Assembly (NCBI RefSeq): GCF_000820025.1
Contig: NZ_CDBI01000025.1
Coordinates: forward strand, 54,756 to 118,755
DNA from: Aeromonas popoffii
GTDB lineage: Bacteria > Pseudomonadota > Gammaproteobacteria > Enterobacterales > Aeromonadaceae
Reading direction: 5' to 3'
DNA length: 64,000 nucleotides
Shown: piece by piece, positions 38,680 through 47,284 of the stretch
Layout: each line of letters begins with the position of its first letter
Position numbering within the stretch: position 1 is the stretch's first letter
Made by a program: the position numbers and the translations under genes
The notes under the pieces: model-generated
The model's database searches: none
The model's input: the letters and a program-made list of their open reading frames with translations, nothing else
What the model was told of the DNA's origin: nothing

Positions 38680-39306
38680 TCAAGCTATCTGATAGCGGCC
38701 CGGCTTGTGATTAAGTGTCAACACCAGGTTACAGATGATGGCCGCCACCACCGAGAGCGCCAGGATCCAGGGCTGCACCACGAAGCAGGAGGCGATGACT
38801 ATGGTGCAATCCAGTCCCATTTGCAGCTTACCGGCGCGGATGCCGAAGCGGTCCTGAATAAACAGCGCCAGTATGTTGAAGCCACCCAGACTGGATTTGT
38901 GGCGGAACATGATGAGCAGCCCCATGCCGATCAGGGTGCCGCCGATCAGGGCCGCATAGACGGGTTCTATCTTGCCTATCTGTAGCACGGCGTTGAGGTG
39001 ATCCGTCATGAAGGAGACGGCCGCCACAGAAACGAAGGTGTTGAGGGTGAAGCGCGGCCCCATCCTGAGCCAGGCCAGGGCGTAAAACGGCAGGTTCATG
39101 CCGAAGAACAGCAGGCCGAAGCTCAGCCCCGTTACCTGTTGCAGCAGCAGCGCCAGCCCGGCGGTGCCGCCGGTGAGCAGGCCAACCTGATGAAACAGGA
39201 AGATACCGAGGGAAACGAAACCGGCAGCGGTCAGCAGGGCGAGTACATCTTCATAGAGGGGATGCGCAGAACGGGCTGAGCGCGCAGAGCCTGGGGTGTT
39301 GTCCAT
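38680..39306 (-). CDS. YitT family membrane protein
   Basis: Protein of 208 residues with about six helices of the DUF161/YitT type: LLTAAGFVSLGIFLFHQVGLLTGGTAGL, then LFFGMNLPFYALAW and LMTDHLN-like loops, and GGFNILALFIQDRFGIRAGK. No solute has been proven for this family. It is convergent with the heme operon and divergent from the epimerase gene. No partner gene is near. Confidence 0.88.
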   Translation of the reverse strand: MDNTPGSARSARSAHPLYEDVLALLTAAGFVSLGIFLFHQVGLLTGGTAGLALLLQQVTGLSFGLLFFGMNLPFYALAWLRMGPRFTLNTFVSVAAVSFMTDHLNAVLQIGKIEPVYAALIGGTLIGMGLLIMFRHKSSLGGFNILALFIQDRFGIRAGKLQMGLDCTIVIASCFVVQPWILALSVVAAIICNLVLTLNHKPGRYQIA

Positions 39307-39636
39307 AACCTGTATCCAATAGCGAAGTGAAAAGAGTGTCTTGTGCCCGCCATGGCGGACTCGGGCCCTGTCCGCAGGGCTTCGTTATGGGGTCAAGTCT
39401 ATTTTTTGCGACCAGGATCACAATAGTCACGGGGAACGCCCCATGTTGGTGCCTGTCATTCTCCATTGACAGCCAGTGCACCAAGATGCAGCATGCCGCG
39501 CCTGACGAGCCAGCCCTCATCCACTATGGCGCCGCCTCCATGTGGCGCCGGGGCCCACGCACTGGTACAAAGTGCCCAGCCCTTTTTCAACCCCCACTCA
39601 GGACCACAGGCCCATGATCAGCACAGGACAACACGT
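39307..39636. promoter_or_regulatory. divergent region between YitT and epimerase genes
   Basis: 330 bases between divergent starts. It must contain two promoters. I saw no clear -35/-10 pair, repeat or frame with support. Confidence 0.45.
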
Positions 39637-40650
39637 ATGAAGTATCTGGTGACAGGCGCCGCCGGTTTTATCGGCTTTCACGTCGCTAGGCGGCTGTGCG
39701 AGGCGGGCCATCAGGTGGTGGGGCTCGACAACCTCAACGACTACTACGAGGTGAGCCTGAAACGGGCCAGACTGGCCCGGCTGGTCCCCTTTTCCCATTT
39801 TCGCTTCGAACAGCGAGAGCTGGCGGATCGGGACGGCATGGCTGCCTTGTTTGCCGAGAGCGGGTTCGAGCGGGTGATCCACCTGGGGGCCCAGGCGGGG
39901 GTGCGCCATTCGCTGGAGAACCCGTTTGCCTACGCCGACAGCAACCTCACCGGCATGCTGACCGTGCTGGAGGGGTGTCGCCAGCACGGCATAAATCATC
40001 TGATCTACGCCTCCTCCAGCTCCGTCTATGGCCTGAGCGATCAGATGCCCTTCACCACCGAGCAGCCGGCGGATCACCCCGTCTCCCTCTATGCCGCCAC
40101 CAAGAAGAGCGGCGAGCTGATGGCCCACGCCTACTCGGCGCTCTACGGCCTGCCCACCACAGGGCTGCGCTTTTTCACCGTCTACGGTCCCTGGGGTCGC
40201 CCCGACATGGCCATCGCCAAGTTCACCCGCGCCATCCTGACCGGCGAGCCCATCGATGTGTACAACCAGGGCTTGCTCAGCCGCGACTTTACCTACATAG
40301 ACGACATAGTGGACGGCATACTCGCCGTCGCCGAACGGCCACCGCGCGCCAATCCGCACTGGCACGCCAGCCAGGACAGTCAGGCCGAAAGTGCCGCCCC
40401 CTACCGCATCCTCAACATAGGCAACGGCCAGCCGGTGCGGCTGCTCGACTTCATCGAGGCACTGGAGCTCGCGCTGAACAAGCCTGCCATCAAGCGGATG
40501 CTGCCGATGCAGGCCGGTGACATGCACGTCACCTGGGCCGACAGCGACCCCCTTCACACCCTCACGGGCACCCGCCCCGCCACCCCGCTCAGGCAGGGTG
40601 TCGCCGAGTTTGTGCGCTGGTATCTGGCCTACCACCAGATTGCCGAGTGA
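39637..40650 (+). CDS. NAD-dependent sugar epimerase, UDP-GlcA 4-epimerase type
   Basis: Extended SDR of 337 residues. The N-terminus YLVTGAAGFIGFHVARRL binds NAD; NLNDYYEVSLKRARL is characteristic of UDP-glucuronate 4-epimerases (CapI/GalE-like). The active site has ASSSSVYG and the YAATK Tyr-Lys pair; FFTVYGPWGRPDMA follows. It could convert UDP-GlcA made by Ugd (elsewhere in the window) to UDP-GalA for polysaccharides, but no glycosyltransferases are near, so its role is inferred. ATG 39637 has AGGA upstream. Confidence 0.85.
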   Translation: MKYLVTGAAGFIGFHVARRLCEAGHQVVGLDNLNDYYEVSLKRARLARLVPFSHFRFEQRELADRDGMAALFAESGFERVIHLGAQAGVRHSLENPFAYADSNLTGMLTVLEGCRQHGINHLIYASSSSVYGLSDQMPFTTEQPADHPVSLYAATKKSGELMAHAYSALYGLPTTGLRFFTVYGPWGRPDMAIAKFTRAILTGEPIDVYNQGLLSRDFTYIDDIVDGILAVAERPPRANPHWHASQDSQAESAAPYRILNIGNGQPVRLLDFIEALELALNKPAIKRMLPMQAGDMHVTWADSDPLHTLTGTRPATPLRQGVAEFVRWYLAYHQIAE

Positions 40651-40763
40651 ACCCGCTCAGGACCTGCCGGAGCGGGCCCTGACCTATCCATACACCATCA
40701 CCAACATGGTCACCCCCCCCCAAAAAAAGCACGCCCCATGAGGAGGGGAAGGTGTGAGCAGGC

Positions 40764-40902
40764 TGGCGGTTTACCGTCCCCCGGCTGGGGTAGACAGACC
40801 ACTGCTAACAACAGAGCCATCCCCTGCTCTCGACCTGAGTGGTGAGTAAACTCCGTCTGATGTACCGCCAACTGCCGGGGAAGATGAGCAGACCTATCAT
40901 CT
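40764..40902 (+). other. possible structured RNA or leader
   Basis: Nested pairings seen by eye: TGGCGGT (40764-40770) with ACCGCCA (40864-40870) closes a loop holding CCCC/GGGG (40778-40781, 40787-40790), CCACT/AGTGG (40799-40803, 40838-40842) and inside it AGAGC/GCTCT (40813-40817, 40826-40830). A separate AGATGA/TCATCT hairpin follows (40882-40902). This is a multi-helix junction pattern. I could not match it to a known riboswitch, and chance pairing is possible. Confidence 0.3.
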
Positions 40903-41144
40903 CGACATCTCGCCGCAACGACACTGACAACCTATGCCACCCTGAACGTTACTCGGCCACTGCCGCCCGCAAGTGATAATGGCGGGGTCAATGGAGCCTA
41001 TCGGGCTGCTGCTAACCACGTAAGCCGTGTCTGCACCTCTCTTTTTCTCCCCATAACGATTGGATGGCACAGCCACAGATCCCGCCGTATGCACATTCGT
41101 GCCTGCATTTCACACAGGTTCCATACCGTTTTGATCTCTGGAGG

Positions 41145-41171
41145 AGTGGATCCATAACAACAGGATCCACT
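41145..41171. promoter_or_regulatory. 9-bp perfect inverted repeat upstream of the slt gene
   Basis: AGTGGATCC (41145-41153) and GGATCCACT (41163-41171) with a 9-base AT-rich centre, 63 bases before the gene start. It could be an operator or a leader hairpin. Confidence 0.5.
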
Positions 41172-41233
41172 GGATTAATGGCGGAGCGGACCATGTTCCA
41201 CTATATCTTCTGTACCCCAACAGGAGAGAATCC

Positions 41234-42088
41234 ATGTCGAGCCTCAGCGAAAACAGGCTGTTTTTGCTGCTTTTTTTATCGCTGTTGCTGGCCGGTACCG
41301 TGCAGGCAACGGCACAAAGCAGGGATTTCAGACAGGCGCCCAAGGCGCTCAGCGCACTGAAAAAAGGCCAGGTGGCACAGAGTCAGGGCAACCTGACCCA
41401 AGCCATCCACTTCTACTGCGCCGCCGCCACGACGGGTAACCCGGAAGGTTACTTCCGCATCGGTCGCCTGCTCGCCACTGGCCCGGGCTCGGTGCGCAAC
41501 CCCAGGATGGCCAACGCCTACCTCGCCATGGCGATGCGCCTTGGCAACCAGCAGGCCACTCGCTACTACAACGCCCGTATTGGCAATGCCGTCATGGGGG
41601 ATCATTGTGGCGCCGGGGTCGGCGGGGGCGGCGGCTACTTCGCCGAGATCCCCAATACCCCTTTCAACCTGGAGGCCTATCTGGCCCGCCAGTCCCCAGC
41701 CAAGCAGAAGCTGGTTATCATGCTGCGCAGCGCCGCCAAGCATCACCACATCGACGAGCGGCTGGTGCTGGCCATCGCCATCGCCGAATCCAATCTCGAC
41801 AGCCGCGCCGTATCTCCCAAGAACGCCCAGGGACTGATGCAGCTCATACCTGAGACCCAGCAACGCTTCGGCGTTACCCGCCCCTTCGATCCCGAGCAGA
41901 ACATCAAGGGTGGAGTGGCCTACCTCAAGTGGCTGCACACCCACTTTGACGGCAACTGGACCCTGATGTCGGCGGCCTACAACGCCGGCGAGAAATCGGT
42001 GGAACAATACGGGGGCATCCCCCCTTATCAGGAGACCCAGCAATATGTGCGGCGGGTCCTCTACTTTGCGGGCCACAAGCAACCCTGA
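41234..42088 (+). CDS. lytic transglycosylase, Sel1-like N-terminus
   Basis: Protein of 284 residues with a signal peptide (to about 27, GTVQATA). Residues 35-110 hold a Sel1/TPR-like repeat (AIHFYCAAATTGNPEGYFRIGRLL). Residues 160-275 form the SLT domain with the catalytic Glu in AIAIAESNLDSRAVS, then QGLMQLIPETQQRFGV and LMSAAYNAGEKSVEQYGGIPPY. It cleaves peptidoglycan glycan strands to 1,6-anhydro-MurNAc. Sel1 repeats suggest a protein partner. It stands alone, with an unusual 580-base upstream region. Confidence 0.9.
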   Translation: MSSLSENRLFLLLFLSLLLAGTVQATAQSRDFRQAPKALSALKKGQVAQSQGNLTQAIHFYCAAATTGNPEGYFRIGRLLATGPGSVRNPRMANAYLAMAMRLGNQQATRYYNARIGNAVMGDHCGAGVGGGGGYFAEIPNTPFNLEAYLARQSPAKQKLVIMLRSAAKHHHIDERLVLAIAIAESNLDSRAVSPKNAQGLMQLIPETQQRFGVTRPFDPEQNIKGGVAYLKWLHTHFDGNWTLMSAAYNAGEKSVEQYGGIPPYQETQQYVRRVLYFAGHKQP

Positions 42089-42647
42089 GCGGGCAATCAG
42101 GGTATCGCCGACAGGAATGCGGCTACCTCACCTTGCAACGGTCAAGGAAATGGCGACCATGTCCAGCATTGTTCAAAGCCATAGTGGCGGTAGTAACCCA
42201 CCAGATTGCTGACCAGCAACAGCCCCTCCATCAGCGCGGCGACCAGTGAGCCCAGCCGCAGCTTGTTGACCAGCCAGCAGATCCCGACCGCAGCTCAACG
42301 TCAGCCGTGGCAAGCACAGGCAAAGGGCTTCGCCCATCGCGGCAGCCAAGTCCATTGCGCAGAGAAAGGCAGCCAGTGGGGGTGCCTGAGGGGGATGGGA
42401 TCATGGCGGCTCCGGAACAAAACGGCAGCCCACATCATGCCCAAATTGCACGGCTGATGCATCAAGGCGTGACCGCTGCGGCAAAGGGGAGTGCCAACCG
42501 GGCGCCGCCTTTGCCCACCCCTGTCCATTGGTTTACAATCGACGGGTTTTTTGGAACCGGGTTGACGGCGTGTCGACCTGGCCCCACCACGACATCAGTC
42601 TGTTAGTGCCAAGACATTAACCCGCTGAAAAGGAAGAGAATTAGCCA
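42089..42647. other. intergenic region before ettA
   Basis: About 560 bases. The first third holds the remnant of a YgjV-family gene on the minus strand. The rest shows no supported gene. ettA starts from an AGGAAGAG region just after. Confidence 0.55.
42142..42294 (-). pseudogene. C-terminal remnant of a YgjV-family membrane protein
   Basis: An open stretch of 50 codons, closed by a stop, reads ICWLVNKLRLGS, LVAALMEG, LLLVSNLVGYYRHYG. It resembles the last helix of inner-membrane YgjV (CWVIHN..GSIGGTMIEGSFLLMN). Stop codons lie in frame directly upstream, no start is found, and the other helices are absent. So only the last third of the gene remains, a deletion scar. The resemblance was judged by memory and eye. 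Confidence 0.5.
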
Positions 42648-44315
42648 ATGGCTCAATTTATTTACACCATGAACAGGGTCGGCAAGGTAGTGCCGCCCAA
42701 GCGTCATATCCTCAAGAACATCTCCTTGAGCTTCTTCCCGGGCGCCAAGATAGGCGTACTGGGTCTCAACGGTGCCGGTAAGTCCACCCTGCTGCGCATC
42801 ATGGCGGGCATCGACACCGATATTGAAGGGGAAGCCCGTCCGCAACCCGGCATCAAGATTGGCTACCTGCCCCAGGAGCCGAAGCTGGATCCCGAGCAGA
42901 CAGTGCGCGAAGCGGTCGAAGAGGCGATCGGCGAGGTGAAGCGCGCCATGGCCCGTCTCGACGAGGTCTATGCCGCTTACGCCGATCCGGATGCAGATTT
43001 TGACAAGCTGGCCCGCGAACAGGGCGAGCTGGAAGCCATCATCCAGGCCCAGGGTGGCCACAACATGGAAAACCAGCTGGAGCGCGCGGCCGATGCCCTG
43101 CGCCTGCCAGCCTGGGACGCCAAGATCCAGCACCTCTCCGGTGGTGAGCGCCGCCGCGTGGCGCTGTGCCGCCTGCTGCTGGAAAAACCGGACATGCTGC
43201 TGCTGGACGAACCGACCAACCACCTGGATGCGGAATCCGTGGCCTGGCTGGAGCGCTTCCTGCACGACTACGAAGGCACAGTGGTGGCCATCACCCACGA
43301 CCGTTACTTCCTCGACAACGTGGCAGGCTGGATCCTGGAGCTGGACCGCGGCGAAGGTATCCCGTGGGAAGGCAACTACTCCTCCTGGCTGGAGCAAAAG
43401 GACGCCCGTCTGGCGCAGGAAGCCAGCTCCGAAGCGGCTCGTCGCAAGTCCATCGAGAAAGAGCTGGAGTGGGTTCGTCAGAACCCGAAAGGCCGTCAGG
43501 CCAAGTCCAAGGCCCGTATGGCTCGCTTCGAAGAGCTCAACACCAACGACTACCAGAAGCGCAACGAGACCAACGAGCTGTTCATTCCGCCCGGACCCCG
43601 CCTCGGCGACAAGGTGCTGGAAGTGGCCAACCTGCGTAAATCCTACGGTGATCGGGTGTTGATCGACGATCTGTCGTTTGCCATTCCGAAGGGGGCCATC
43701 GTCGGCATCATCGGCCCGAACGGTGCCGGTAAGTCCACCCTGTTCCGCATGATGTCGGGTCAGGAGCAGCCGGATTCCGGCACCATCACGCTGGGTGAAA
43801 CCGTGGTGCTGGCCTCTGTCGATCAGTTCCGCGACAGCATGGACGACAAGAAGACGGTGTTCGAAGAGGTCGCCGACGGTCAGGATATCCTGCGCATCGG
43901 CAACTACGAGTTCCCGAGCCGCGCCTATATCGGCCGCTTCAACTTCAAGGGTTCCGATCAGCAGAAGCGGGTTGGCGAACTCTCCGGTGGTGAGCGTGGT
44001 CGTCTACATCTGGCCAAGCTGCTGCAGACCGGCGGCAACGTACTGCTGCTGGATGAACCGACCAACGATCTGGATATCGAAACCCTGCGCGCCCTCGAGA
44101 ACGCCCTGCTGGAGTTCCCGGGTTGTGCCATGGTCATCTCCCACGATCGCTGGTTCCTCGACCGTATTGCCACCCACATCCTGGACTACCAGGACGAGGG
44201 CAATATTGCGTTCTTCGAAGGTAACTTTACCGAATACGAAGAGTGGAAAAAGAAGACCTACGGCGCCGAGGCGATCCAGCCACACCGGGCCAAATACAAG
44301 CGCATCACCAAATAA
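42648..44315 (+). CDS. ettA: energy-dependent translational throttle protein EttA
   Basis: ABC-F protein of 555 residues that binds the ribosomal E site and couples translation to ADP/ATP. Two ABC domains: the first with GLNGAGKST and LSGGERRRV and LLLDEPTNHLD; the second with GPNGAGKST, LSGGERGRL and LLLDEPTNDLD; the arm and PtIM linker lie between. The N-terminus AQFIYTMNRVGKVVPPKR and C-terminus HRAKYKRITK are those of EttA. It is a housekeeping gene with its own terminator. Confidence 0.97.
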   Translation: MAQFIYTMNRVGKVVPPKRHILKNISLSFFPGAKIGVLGLNGAGKSTLLRIMAGIDTDIEGEARPQPGIKIGYLPQEPKLDPEQTVREAVEEAIGEVKRAMARLDEVYAAYADPDADFDKLAREQGELEAIIQAQGGHNMENQLERAADALRLPAWDAKIQHLSGGERRRVALCRLLLEKPDMLLLDEPTNHLDAESVAWLERFLHDYEGTVVAITHDRYFLDNVAGWILELDRGEGIPWEGNYSSWLEQKDARLAQEASSEAARRKSIEKELEWVRQNPKGRQAKSKARMARFEELNTNDYQKRNETNELFIPPGPRLGDKVLEVANLRKSYGDRVLIDDLSFAIPKGAIVGIIGPNGAGKSTLFRMMSGQEQPDSGTITLGETVVLASVDQFRDSMDDKKTVFEEVADGQDILRIGNYEFPSRAYIGRFNFKGSDQQKRVGELSGGERGRLHLAKLLQTGGNVLLLDEPTNDLDIETLRALENALLEFPGCAMVISHDRWFLDRIATHILDYQDEGNIAFFEGNFTEYEEWKKKTYGAEAIQPHRAKYKRITK

Positions 44316-44330
44316 GGGTGGCAGCGTCAC

Positions 44331-44353
44331 AAGGGGAGCTCAGGCTCCCCTTT
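44331..44353 (+). terminator. ettA terminator
   Basis: AAGGGGAGC / GCTCCCCTT 9-bp stem with a 4-nt loop and a short T run, 15 bases past the stop. Confidence 0.88.
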
Positions 44354-44407
44354 CGATTGCCTTTGACTTACAATCGAAGGCGTATGCCTTTGCATGGATG
44401 TAGCAAG

Positions 44408-44743
44408 ATGACGACCCAGCCCCCCATAGAGAAGAAACTCACCATCCAGATCCGGGTCGAGCCCGGCTGCCTCGGGCCAGATGGCAAGGAACACATCGAG
44501 ACCTTCTGTGTCGCCGCTGCCAAGATTTTCTCTGTCATCGATCCTGAACTGGTGAGCTGGGTGCTGATCCCGCGCTACGACAAGCAGTTGCCGGAACAGG
44601 AGTTCTTCATCGAGGGACGCAAGCTGACCGAGGAGCAGGCCAGCCTGTTTCTGCGCCGTCTCGGGCGAGAGCTCGGCGAGGTGCTGGACAGACTCGACTC
44701 GGTGCTGGCCCAGCTGGTGGAGCGTTACTTCAAGACCCTCTAA
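44408..44743 (+). CDS. conserved hypothetical protein
   Basis: Acidic protein of 111 residues, not recognised. It starts with a short hydrophilic stretch (KLTIQIRVEPGCLGPDGKEHI), then an apparent strand-helix region (FSVIDPELVSWVLIPRYDKQ, EFFIEGRKLTEEQA) and a C-terminal helix LGEVLDRLDSVLAQLVERYF. No signal or membrane segment. ATG 44408 is chosen; ATG 44384 lies in frame with eight more residues. It lies between two terminators, so it has its own promoter or reads through from ettA. Confidence 0.7.
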   Translation: MTTQPPIEKKLTIQIRVEPGCLGPDGKEHIETFCVAAAKIFSVIDPELVSWVLIPRYDKQLPEQEFFIEGRKLTEEQASLFLRRLGRELGEVLDRLDSVLAQLVERYFKTL

Positions 44744-44768
44744 GCCGTATTCTCAATGGGTTCACCAT

Positions 44769-44795
44769 AAAGGTTCTCTGGCGAGAACCTTTTTT
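44769..44795 (+). terminator. terminator after the hypothetical gene
   Basis: AAAGGTTCTC / GAGAACCTTT 10-bp stem with a 4-nt loop, then TTTATT. Confidence 0.92.
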
Positions 44796-44805
44796 ATTGC
44801 GCAAA

Positions 44806-44821
44806 TAGCAAACGTTTGAAT
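44806..44821 (+). promoter_or_regulatory. PurR-like operator upstream of the purine permease gene
   Basis: TAGCAAACGTTTGAAT shares the central GCAAACGTTTG of the PurR operator consensus ACGCAAACGTTTGCGT, with 11 matches around the CG centre and one more at the last base. It lies about 200 bases before the gene start. Confidence 0.65.
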
Positions 44822-45016
44822 TTTTGCGCTATTCATTGATCCGCTTCGCAGATCCGGGGTTTGTAAACGCCGCCGCCTGTGTGAAAATGTGCCCGCTGTC
44901 ACGGTATCAGGACGAGTCTGGTCACTTAGTCACCAGAAAAATAGCCCCCTTGCCCACGCATGGATGGGGTGCCGACTCTCCTGCTGCTTATTTCACGTCA
45001 CCTATTGGAATCCAAC

Positions 45017-46360
45017 ATGAACCAACAACACCAAGCCGCCAACCAGGCCGCCGGGCAAGGATTGCTTGAGCGCCTGTTTGCCCTGCAAGGCCATGGCACT
45101 ACCGCCCGCACCGAAGTGATCGCCGGTATCACCACCTTCCTGACCATGGTCTACATAGTGTTCGTCAACCCGCAGATCCTCTCCGCTGCGGGCATGGACA
45201 CCCAGGCCGTGTTCGTCACTACCTGCCTCATTGCCGGTATCGGCAGCATACTGATGGGCCTGTTGGCCAACCTGCCCATCGCCCTGGCCCCCGCCATGGG
45301 GCTGAATGCGTTCTTCGCCTTCGTGGTGGTGGCTGGCATGGGTTACTCCTGGCAAGTCGGCATGGGCACCATCTTCTGGGGCGCGCTGGGCCTGCTGATC
45401 CTGACCCTGCTGCGGGTGCGCTACTGGCTGATCGCCAATATCCCGCTCACCCTGCGAGTCGGCATCACCGCCGGTATCGGTCTGCTCATCGCCCTGCTCG
45501 GTCTGCACAACGCCGGGATCGTGGTGGCCAGCCCGGCCACCATGGTGACGGTGGGCAACCTCACCTCCCTGCCCTGCCTGCTGGGTCTGCTTGGCTTCTT
45601 TATCATCTGTATCTTCTCCGCCCGTGGCGTCCACTCCGCCGTCCTGATCGCCATCGTGGTCACCACGGGTCTGGGCTGGCTGTTTGGCGATGTCACCTTC
45701 AAGGGGTTCGTCTCCATGCCCCCCAGCATAGCGCCAGTGTTCGGCCAGCTGGATCTGATGGGATCGCTCGACATCAGCCTGGCGGGGATCATCTTCTCCT
45801 TCATGCTGGTCAACCTGTTCGACTCTTCCGGCACCCTGATTGGCGTCACCAACCGCGCCAAGCTGGCGGACGACAAGGGCCACTTCCCGCGCATGAAGCA
45901 GGCACTGCTGGTCGATAGCGTGAGCTCGGTCGGCGGCGCCTTCATGGGTACCTCCTCGGTCACCGCCTTTATCGAGAGCAGCTCAGGCGTTGCGGTCGGC
46001 GGCCGCACCGGCCTGACCGCCATCGTGGTCGGCCTGCTGTTCCTGCTGGCGATCTTCTTCTCTCCCGTCGCCGCCATGGTGCCAGCCTATGCTGCCGCTG
46101 GCGCCCTCATCTACGTGGGCGTGCTGATGTGCTCCGAGCTGACCCGGGTGAAGTGGGAAGATCTGACCGAAGCGGTACCGGCTTTCATGACCGCGGTGAT
46201 GATGCCGTTCAGCTTCTCCATCACAGAGGGGATCGCCGTGGGCTTTATCTCCTACTGCGTGATGAAGGCGGGCACCGGCCGCTGGCGCGAGATCAACCCC
46301 TGCGTGCTGGTGGTCGCCCTGCTGTTCGTGCTCAAGTTCGTCTGGGTCGACAGCCACTAA
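45017..46360 (+). CDS. NCS2 family purine permease (AdeP/PurP-like)
   Basis: Purine:proton symporter of 447 residues with 14 predicted helices, AzgA-like NCS2 type: ITTFLTMVYIVFVNPQIL, ALAPAMGLNAFFAFVVV, FSFMLVNLFDSSGTLIGV and GTSSVTAFIESSSGVAVGGRTG, all substrate-site motifs of this group. It most resembles E. coli adenine permeases, but hypoxanthine or guanine specificity is not excluded. ATG 45017 is chosen since family proteins start just before LLERLFALQGHGTT. A PurR-like site upstream supports purine control. Confidence 0.92.
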   Translation: MNQQHQAANQAAGQGLLERLFALQGHGTTARTEVIAGITTFLTMVYIVFVNPQILSAAGMDTQAVFVTTCLIAGIGSILMGLLANLPIALAPAMGLNAFFAFVVVAGMGYSWQVGMGTIFWGALGLLILTLLRVRYWLIANIPLTLRVGITAGIGLLIALLGLHNAGIVVASPATMVTVGNLTSLPCLLGLLGFFIICIFSARGVHSAVLIAIVVTTGLGWLFGDVTFKGFVSMPPSIAPVFGQLDLMGSLDISLAGIIFSFMLVNLFDSSGTLIGVTNRAKLADDKGHFPRMKQALLVDSVSSVGGAFMGTSSVTAFIESSSGVAVGGRTGLTAIVVGLLFLLAIFFSPVAAMVPAYAAAGALIYVGVLMCSELTRVKWEDLTEAVPAFMTAVMMPFSFSITEGIAVGFISYCVMKAGTGRWREINPCVLVVALLFVLKFVWVDSH

Positions 46361-46378
46361 GCCAGGCTATCGCACACA

Positions 46379-46407
46379 AAAATGCCCGTCATCGACGGGC
46401 ATTTTTT
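46379..46407. terminator. bidirectional terminator between the permease gene and djlA
   Basis: AATGCCCGTC / GACGGGCATT 10-bp stem with a 3-nt loop, A run before and T run after. Confidence 0.93.
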
Positions 46408-46428
46408 ATGGCAGGCAGAGGACGGCAC

Positions 46429-47265
46429 TCAACGGATACCGCGAGCCTCGCGGATCCACTCCCAGGCCTGCTGTATCTCCTGGGTCTTCTCCTTCGCCAT
46501 CTCCATCATCTCCGGTGGCAGCCCCTTGGCGGCCAGCTTGTCCGGGTGATGCTTGCTCATCTCCTTGCGGTAGGCGCGCTTGATGTCCTGATCGCTGTCG
46601 CTCTCGCTCACCCCGAGCAACTGGTAGGCATCCTTGAGGCGATCCGCTGACGGCGCTTCCTGCCGGTACTGCTGCCCGCCGTGCCCACCGTCCTGATAGT
46701 GCCCGCCGTGCGCCCGGTTGAAGAAGTTCATCTGCGCCTCGGCCATGGCCAGGATACGGGCCAGCTCGATGCGGCTGAAACCCAGCTCATCGGCGATGGT
46801 GTGCAGGATGGCCCGCTCGTTGTCTTCGACCTTGCCATCGGCAAAGGCGGCCTGCAGTTGCACCTCCAGGAAGAAGCGCAGTATGTCGCGCTGCCCCAGA
46901 CTGGCACGGCGAAATTCAGCCAGGGTTTCCCGCAGCGGGAACTCGGCCTCCTTGCCCAGCCGGAACGACTCCTGGGCGCGGGCCCGCTGATCCCCCACCA
47001 GCCGCATCCGATCCATCAGGTTGGAGGCAACCCGGATCTCCTGCTCCGTGACTTGACCGCTCGCCTTGGCGATATGGCCCATGACGGCGAAGGTGGCGTG
47101 AAAGAAGACCGCCTGCTGTTGCTGACTGGGGCCACGCTGGAACGCCCCCCGAATACCCATGCCCCGATCGAAACGGTGGCCGATCCAGAGGCCAAGCAGG
47201 GCACCAAAGATGTTGCCGAGCAGAAAACCGAAGAAGGCGCCAAGCACCTTACCCCAAATACGCAT
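46429..47265 (-). CDS. djlA: co-chaperone DjlA
   Basis: Membrane-anchored J-protein of 278 residues that stimulates DnaK. Residues 5-30 are the single N-terminal membrane helix (GAFFGFLLGNIFGALLGLWIG). A TerB-like middle domain (AFADGKVEDNERAILHTIADELG) is followed by a His/Gly/Gln-rich linker and a C-terminal J-domain with HHPDK and LKDAYQLLGVS. The length matches E. coli (271). It neighbours murU on the same strand. Confidence 0.95.
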   Translation of the reverse strand: MRIWGKVLGAFFGFLLGNIFGALLGLWIGHRFDRGMGIRGAFQRGPSQQQQAVFFHATFAVMGHIAKASGQVTEQEIRVASNLMDRMRLVGDQRARAQESFRLGKEAEFPLRETLAEFRRASLGQRDILRFFLEVQLQAAFADGKVEDNERAILHTIADELGFSRIELARILAMAEAQMNFFNRAHGGHYQDGGHGGQQYRQEAPSADRLKDAYQLLGVSESDSDQDIKRAYRKEMSKHHPDKLAAKGLPPEMMEMAKEKTQEIQQAWEWIREARGIR

Positions 47266-47284
47266 GGTTCAAGACCTCGTGATG

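Larger units (their letters stand above)
40651..41233. other. long intergenic region before the lytic transglycosylase gene
   Basis: 583 bases. It holds a C9-A7 tract (40713-40728), the nested pairing segments at 40764-40902 and an inverted repeat at 41145-41171. No open frame has support. Candidate small RNA or long 5' leader of the next gene. Confidence 0.5.

Noticed and set aside
42183..42196. GGCGGTAG resembling the RfaH ops element
   Set aside because: It lies inside the decayed YgjV-family fragment, no long polysaccharide operon follows on that strand, and the 3' part of the ops consensus is missing.
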